A stretch of DNA of 10,781 nt, from NCBI GenBank assembly GCA_900321915.1, contig ONXW01000156.1, positions 1 to 10,781 of the forward strand, given 5' to 3'. Every line of letters starts with the position of its first letter. Within the stretch, counting starts at the first letter, position 1. Both the position numbers and the translations under genes were made by a program. The notes under the pieces were generated by a model. It was not told the origin of the DNA. It was given only the letters and a program-made list of their open reading frames with translations, and made no database searches. The stretch comes from an uncultured Eubacteriales bacterium. GTDB lineage: Bacteria > Bacillota > Clostridia > Lachnospirales > Lachnospiraceae. Positions 7,100-10,781 of the stretch are shown here, piece by piece.

Positions 7100-7840
7100 A
7101 TGAGTGAAGGGAAGAATACCCGTCCTTTACGCCGCACGGCGGCCATCGTGCTGGCGGCGGGAAGCGGTACGCGGATGCATACGGCGACGAAAAAACAGTT
7201 TCTGGAGCTTCAGGGAAAACCTGTCCTGTGGTTTTCTCTGAAACTATTTGACGAAGCCGCAATTAATGATATTATTTTAGTAGCGGGCCCTGAGGATCTG
7301 GACTACTGCCGGGAGAATATCGTCGGGCGGTACGGGTTCCGTAAGGTCCGGGCCGTGACAGCCGGGGGGAAGGAGCGCTGGAACTCCGTGGAAAACGGAC
7401 TGAGAGAGCTTGCCCGCCTCGGGTACGGGGACGGCGATATCGTGCTTATCCATGACGGGGCGAGACCATTTGCCGACAGGCAGATGGTGGAGAGAATAAT
7501 CCGCGATGCGGAAGAGTACGGCGCCTGCACGGCAGCCATGCCGTCCAAGGACACCATCAAGATTTCGGATGAGGACGGATTTGCCGCTTACACCCCGGAC
7601 CGGAAAAAATGCTGGATTATACAGACACCGCAGGCATTTGCCTTTTCTGTCATTACAGACGCTTACCGGAAGGTGCATGAGAATCCTTCCTTCCAGGCGG
7701 GGATTACGGATGACGCGATGATCGTGGAAGCGATGACGGAATATAAGGTAAGACTGACAGAGGGGTCCTACAGAAATATTAAGCTTACTACACCGGATGA
7801 CCTGCCGGTGGCGGAAATGTTGGGAAAGGAGCGTACATGA
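7100..7840 (+). CDS. ispD: 2-C-methyl-D-erythritol 4-phosphate cytidylyltransferase
   Basis: IspD couples CTP and methylerythritol 4-phosphate to CDP-methylerythritol in the MEP isoprenoid pathway. The 246-residue product shows the nucleotide-binding signature IVLAAGSGTRM (residues 16-26), with Arg25 as the expected catalytic arginine, and KKQF with Lys32. These are followed by LIHDGARPF, MPSKDTIK, IQTPQAF, TDDAMIVEAM and NIKLTTPDDL. An extra 12 or so residues precede the family's usual start. The ATG abuts the tsaD stop (TAG-ATG), and the stop overlaps the next gene by four bases (ATGA). A ribitol-5-phosphate cytidylyltransferase (TarI) is a related alternative, but no teichoic acid genes are nearby. 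Codons around 7244-7283 are unusually AT-rich for this gene and contain a promoter-like sequence. Confidence 0.92.
   Translation: MSEGKNTRPLRRTAAIVLAAGSGTRMHTATKKQFLELQGKPVLWFSLKLFDEAAINDIILVAGPEDLDYCRENIVGRYGFRKVRAVTAGGKERWNSVENGLRELARLGYGDGDIVLIHDGARPFADRQMVERIIRDAEEYGACTAAMPSKDTIKISDEDGFAAYTPDRKKCWIIQTPQAFAFSVITDAYRKVHENPSFQAGITDDAMIVEAMTEYKVRLTEGSYRNIKLTTPDDLPVAEMLGKERT
7248..7275 (+). promoter_or_regulatory. Candidate internal sigma-A promoter within ispD
   Basis: TTGACG (7248-7253) is followed after 16 bases by TATTAT (7270-7275), with a TG one base upstream of the -10 (7267-7268) forming an extended -10. Each hexamer matches the consensus at five of six positions. The run falls inside ispD, where several AT-rich codons (CTA, ATT, AAT, TTA, GTA) break with the CTG/ATC/GTG style of the surroundings. 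A start near 7282 would yield a transcript for the downstream kinase-like and STAS genes without intact ispD. Prediction only. Confidence 0.4.
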
Positions 7841-8457
7841 AAACAAACGAAATACTCGTGGACAATCATGGCTCCGGTATGGACGAAGCTCTCCGCGAAG
7901 TGGAAAAATTCGCTGTATATAACGAACTCTCCCACAAGGATACCCTGAGGCTCAGGCTCCTTGCGGAGGAGATGATGGGAATGGTGAGATCCATTGCCGG
8001 AGACTTCCAGGCCTGCTTCTGGGCGGAAGGACAGGGCCGTGTATGCCGGGTTTGCCTCAACGCAGACCTTATCATGGATGCGGAGCGCAGGAGAGAGCTT
8101 CTGGCCGTGGCGAGGTCAGGCAAAAACGCCAGGGCCAAGGGCTTTATGGGCAAGATCAGGGACATCCTGGAAAACTGCATGTGTTCCTATGAGGAAGCGG
8201 AGCAGGAGGAGCTGGCGGCTGGAATTGTGATGCCGTTCGGCGACATGGGATATGTGGACCCGATGTTCAGTGTCGGATTCACGGGGGATGTCTGGTCCAT
8301 GCAGAAACTGCGGGATGAGGCGGCGGAAGAAAACGGCGAGAAAGCGGAGGAAGTCCGGGACGAGCTGGAAAAATCCATTGTCGCGAGACTTGCCGATGAT
8401 ATCCGCGTCGGAATTACCGGCGACAAGGCTGAAGTTGTAATCGAAAAAACATTTTAA
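7837..8457 (+). CDS. Divergent GHKL/anti-sigma-kinase-like protein, probable partner of the STAS protein
   Basis: No close family recognised with certainty. The 206-residue product opens like SpoIIAB/RsbW kinases: a beta strand, a helix (DEALREVEKFAVYNEL) and the helix LRLRLLAEEMMGMVRSI, which aligns with the N-box helix and keeps a Glu (44/45). The Mg-binding Asn is replaced by Gly48/Met49. The place of the G1 Asp-Gly-x-Gly box reads LNADLIMD (74-81), with no glycine pair. The C-terminal strands ADDIRVGITGDKAEVVIEKTF resemble the last two strands of the SpoIIAB fold. Between them lie about 100 residues, including a FGDMGYVDPMFSVGF segment and an acidic helix, unlike small anti-sigma kinases. 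AAAGGAG (7825-7831) precedes the ATG by five bases, and it overlaps ispD by four. The following STAS gene suggests a partner-switching pair (inference); whether it binds ATP is doubtful. Confidence 0.6.
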   Translation: MKTNEILVDNHGSGMDEALREVEKFAVYNELSHKDTLRLRLLAEEMMGMVRSIAGDFQACFWAEGQGRVCRVCLNADLIMDAERRRELLAVARSGKNARAKGFMGKIRDILENCMCSYEEAEQEELAAGIVMPFGDMGYVDPMFSVGFTGDVWSMQKLRDEAAEENGEKAEEVRDELEKSIVARLADDIRVGITGDKAEVVIEKTF

Positions 8458-8494
8458 CGGTATAGAAACAGCATAAAAGAAAAGGAGAAGAGAG

Positions 8495-8791
8495 ATGACT
8501 ATTACAAAAAACCAGGAAGGATCCAAGGTTACTGTCAAACTGGAGGGAAGACTGGATACCATGACTGCGCCGGAGCTGGAGAAGTGCCTTGCGGAGTCTC
8601 TTGGCGGAATCACCGATCTCACCTTTGATATGGAAGGGCTGGAGTATATTTCTTCAGCTGGTCTCCGCGTCCTTCTGGCAACCCAGAAAACCATGAACAA
8701 GCAGGGAAGCATGAAGGTTATCCATGTGCAGGAGATGGTCATGGAAGTATTCGAAGTGACCGGCTTCAATGATATCCTTACGATCGAATAA
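8495..8791 (+). CDS. STAS-domain protein, anti-sigma factor antagonist type
   Basis: A single 98-residue STAS domain. Such proteins bind anti-sigma kinases and are switched off by phosphorylation of a conserved Ser. The pattern is complete: VKLEGRLDTMTAPEL at the start, the central strand LTFDMEGLEYISSAGLRVLL carrying the expected phospho-acceptor Ser (Ser54, with Ser53 next to it), and a C-terminal half MKVIHVQEMVMEVFEVTGFNDILTI. The Asp of the SpoIIAA/RsbV MDSSG motif is replaced by Ser, as in many ISSAGLR-type STAS proteins. AAAGGAG (8481-8487) lies seven bases ahead of the ATG. It follows the kinase-like gene by 37 bases and is followed by a probable terminator, so the two make the last pair of the transcript. 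The sigma factor or other target controlled is not encoded here. Confidence 0.88.
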   Translation: MTITKNQEGSKVTVKLEGRLDTMTAPELEKCLAESLGGITDLTFDMEGLEYISSAGLRVLLATQKTMNKQGSMKVIHVQEMVMEVFEVTGFNDILTIE

Positions 8792-8818
8792 ATAACAGCA
8801 ATCATATAACAGACACCG

Positions 8819-8870
8819 AAGCTGCCGGGATTTCGCCTGTATGGCGGGGCCCGGCTGTTTCTGTAGTATT
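8819..8870 (+). terminator. Probable intrinsic terminator after the STAS gene
   Basis: GCCGGG (8824-8829) pairs with CCCGGC (8850-8855), and an inner CGCC/GGCG (8834-8837 with 8843-8846) closes a five-base loop. The outer stem extends past one T-T mismatch through AAGC and GTTT. The trailing TGTTTCTGTAGTATTCTT is T-rich but interrupted, so efficiency may be partial. It fits the end of the operon. The remaining gap to the lipoprotein start shows no confident promoter. Confidence 0.55.
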
Positions 8871-8914
8871 CTTGTCCGCAGGTTCCGGCTTGCGGGCGTG
8901 TCTTGAACTTCAGA

Positions 8915-8923
8915 TAGGAGGAA
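8915..8923 (+). promoter_or_regulatory. Strong ribosome binding site deciding the lipoprotein start
   Basis: TAGGAGGAA is a near-perfect Shine-Dalgarno site, ending eight bases ahead of ATG 8932. It excludes the upstream TTG at 8872 in the same frame and favours 8932 over ATG 8950. Confidence 0.85.
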
Positions 8924-8931
8924 CCCGCCTC

Positions 8932-10701
8932 ATGAGAAAGCACCGCCTGATGAAAACCGCAGTACTGATGGTTCTGGCGCTTATGACCCTGACGCTTCTG
9001 CTTACAGGATGTTCTGGAAAAAAGTCTTCCTCGAAAAAGGATAAATCCCGGAAGAGCGAGGAGATCGAAGAGGAAGACGATAGAGACGATTCGAAGGAGA
9101 AGTTTGAGAACCTCTTCGGCCTGAAATCAGACGGGAAAGAGGAAGAAGAGAACGATACCGGGGAAGAAGGGGAAAAAGAGGAAAAAAAGTCCTCCCTGTT
9201 CTCCGGAAAAGATATGGGTCCCCAGCTGGTGTATGAGGAAAACGGCTTCAAAATCACCTTTGACGGGATCACGTCGAATGACGGGGAAGAGACGATTAAC
9301 CTGAACTTTACCGCGGAGAATACTTCCGGAGGCATGCGGGATGTACAGATACACGGCCTGAAGGTCAACGGCCTGTATGTAGAGGGAGATATGTCGGGAA
9401 CCGTTGACGAGGGCAGCTCTGAGGAGCTCACCTGCAGGATTTATAAGGATACGCTGCAGTTCGGCGGTATTTCGGATATTGAATCCCTGGAAATCAGTTT
9501 TTATATTGACGGTGCGCAGGGATTTTTCCAGACAGACCCCGCCGCTGTCGAGGTGCGGCCCGGCGGGGGAAACAGCTACCGGCTGGCGGAAGGAGAGGAA
9601 ATATTCTCCGACGAGGGAGGGATAGTCATCAATTATCTGGGAAGCCTTCCTTACAGCAGGGAGGATGATGACTATACCCTCTATTATATGTTTTTCTCCG
9701 TTGAGAACCATTCCCAGGTTTCCGTAAGCTTTTATGAGTGCGGGGATGAAATACTGGTGGACGGGACCGCGGATGACGACACGCATATTATGGGGGATAC
9801 TTATGAAGTGGGTCCGTACAGCGACGGAGTCCTGCGGATGGAATTCTTCTCAATGGTCCCGGATGTAACATCCGTGGATTTTGACACCAAAGTATTCATG
9901 AACAGGGAAGATATCTGTACAGTCCCCCTGCATGCCCGCGGTTCAGGGGATAAGGTGGAAATTGCGGCCGATGAGATGATCCTGTCCGATAATTTCCTGC
10001 GGATGGTGGAGATGCAGGAGTCTGAAGCCGCCCGCGAGCAGGCGGAGCAGGAAGCGGAGAGGACAGTGGCAAATGCTGCCGCCGCCGAGGTTACGGAAAC
10101 CGGATTTTTCAACTATATGGTGGGAAGCAGCTACAACAACGCAAACTGTACCGCGGTGATAAAGAACCCCAACACGGATGTGTACCTGACAAGGATCAAG
10201 GTAAAGTTTACCGCCCTGGATGAGAGCGGGAATGTCCTGGCGGAACAGGATTATAATTCCATATCCGACCTCACGCTCCGGCCGGGCGAGTCAGCGGCAG
10301 TGAATGCCACATTCAAGACTGGGGAAGCGGCCGCGTCCGTCAAGGCGGAGGTTATAAAGGCTGAGCCCGTGACCGTCGAGGACGGCCGGCGCCGGGAGGA
10401 GGACGGGGACTACGCCGTTCTCACGGAAGACTTCACGGTGGATGAGTGCCAGGTCATGGTCGGCACTGTCATGAAATATACAACTTACTATCTGGACGGA
10501 AAAATCACAAACAAAACCAGTGAAGAGGGAAGGATCTGGATGCTGATCGTCCTGCGCGATTCGGCGGGACAGATTGTCTACGGAGACACCAACCTCCTGA
10601 CAGGCGTCGCGCCGGATACGCAGTCCGATTTCCATATCGTACTGGCGGATAATGAGATACCGGATTTCTATAAGATCGAAGTCACCCTCCTGAAAGACTG
10701 A
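8932..10701 (+). CDS. Large secreted lipoprotein with charged linker and tandem beta-sandwich (FxLYD-like) domains
   Basis: Function unknown. The 589-residue product has a lipoprotein signal peptide: basic start MRKHRLMK, hydrophobic core, and lipobox LTGC with Cys27 to be lipidated and anchored to the outer face of the membrane. A charged linker follows (about 30-95), first Lys/Ser-rich then Glu/Asp-rich. Next come two beta-rich regions (about 97-210 and 215-345) with ITFDGITS- and INYLGSLPYS-type openings, a Glu/Ala helix (about 355-385), and two domains at about 390-475 and 493-589. These resemble FxLYD folds: VGSSYNNANCTAVIKNPN then TLRPGESAAVNATF in the first, and MVGTVMKYTTYYLDGKITN in the second. 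Such folds occur in cell-surface proteins of gut Firmicutes, probably as stalk or binding modules. It lies beyond the terminator and is probably a separate transcription unit. Confidence 0.82.
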   Translation: MRKHRLMKTAVLMVLALMTLTLLLTGCSGKKSSSKKDKSRKSEEIEEEDDRDDSKEKFENLFGLKSDGKEEEENDTGEEGEKEEKKSSLFSGKDMGPQLVYEENGFKITFDGITSNDGEETINLNFTAENTSGGMRDVQIHGLKVNGLYVEGDMSGTVDEGSSEELTCRIYKDTLQFGGISDIESLEISFYIDGAQGFFQTDPAAVEVRPGGGNSYRLAEGEEIFSDEGGIVINYLGSLPYSREDDDYTLYYMFFSVENHSQVSVSFYECGDEILVDGTADDDTHIMGDTYEVGPYSDGVLRMEFFSMVPDVTSVDFDTKVFMNREDICTVPLHARGSGDKVEIAADEMILSDNFLRMVEMQESEAAREQAEQEAERTVANAAAAEVTETGFFNYMVGSSYNNANCTAVIKNPNTDVYLTRIKVKFTALDESGNVLAEQDYNSISDLTLRPGESAAVNATFKTGEAAASVKAEVIKAEPVTVEDGRRREEDGDYAVLTEDFTVDECQVMVGTVMKYTTYYLDGKITNKTSEEGRIWMLIVLRDSAGQIVYGDTNLLTGVAPDTQSDFHIVLADNEIPDFYKIEVTLLKD

Positions 10702-10718
10702 CGGATTTTCCCGCCTGT

Positions 10719-10781
10719 TTACTGAAGGAGTGTCTTCCCGATCTCAAGACCCACGCCCTTTACCGCGGAGCACGGGATGAC
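10719..10781 (-). CDS. Possible C-terminal end of a convergent gene (partial)
   Basis: Read on the minus strand from the right edge, 20 codons run in frame to TAA at 10721-10719 and give VIPCSAVKGVGLEIGKTLLQ, a plausible protein tail with an amphipathic helix. Only 17 bases separate it from the lipoprotein stop. I do not recognise the protein. Twenty open codons can arise by chance, so this is tentative. Confidence 0.35.
   Translation of the reverse strand, partial: VIPCSAVKGVGLEIGKTLLQ

Noticed and set aside
8435..8466. Promoter-like TTGTAA and TATAGA ahead of the STAS gene
   Set aside because: The spacing is 20 bases, too long for a normal sigma-A promoter, and the -35 is a weak match.
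8805..8810. TATAAC as a -10 for the lipoprotein gene
   Set aside because: There is no -35 at suitable spacing, and the probable terminator lies just downstream, so a transcript from here would meet it at once.
8872..8931. TTG start at 8872 for the lipoprotein
   Set aside because: It would put 20 non-hydrophobic residues ahead of the signal peptide, and the AGGAGG site clearly serves ATG 8932.

Overview
The window looks like chromosomal DNA from a fairly GC-rich member of the Clostridia (Firmicutes), most likely Lachnospiraceae-like. The evidence is the secA-prfB pairing, AGGAGG-type ribosome binding sites, the tsaE-tsaB-rimI cluster, a Clostridia-style ribonuclease Z and a low-GC-group type lipoprotein. 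I cannot name a species. All recognised genes lie on the + strand and are tightly packed; no stretch longer than about 140 bases lacks a gene. I see no rRNA, tRNA, CRISPR array, insertion sequence or phage gene.

Layout: (1) 1-1007, the 3' part of secA (protein export motor). (2) 1065-2190, prfB (release factor 2), read through an in-frame UGA at 1149 by a programmed +1 frameshift. (3) 2197-3414, hom (homoserine dehydrogenase, threonine/methionine branch). (4) 3432-7099, a tRNA-maturation block: tsaE, tsaB, rimI, rnz and tsaD, with overlaps or short gaps throughout. (5) 7100-7840, ispD (isoprenoid MEP pathway), directly abutting tsaD. (6) 7837-8791, a divergent GHKL/anti-sigma-kinase-like protein and a STAS-domain anti-anti-sigma-like protein, followed by a probable terminator. 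(7) 8932-10701, a large lipoprotein with a charged linker and several beta-sandwich domains. (8) At the right edge, 20 in-frame codons on the minus strand may be the tail of a convergent gene.

How the genes fit together: TsaE, TsaB and TsaD form the complex that transfers threonylcarbamoyl from threonylcarbamoyl-AMP to A37 of ANN-decoding tRNAs (t6A). RNase Z trims tRNA 3' ends, RimI-type acetyltransferases modify ribosomal or other proteins, and RF2 terminates translation. Hom, just upstream, makes homoserine, the precursor of the threonine used for t6A. The run therefore reads as a translation-quality and growth operon with ispD attached.

Most worth a second look: the divergent kinase-like/STAS pair, which lacks the usual ATP-binding residues and has no neighbouring sigma factor; a near-consensus extended -10 promoter embedded in ispD just ahead of that pair; the prfB frameshift with a weakened Shine-Dalgarno stimulator and a UGA-terminated mini-ORF over its start; and the uncharacterised multi-domain lipoprotein.
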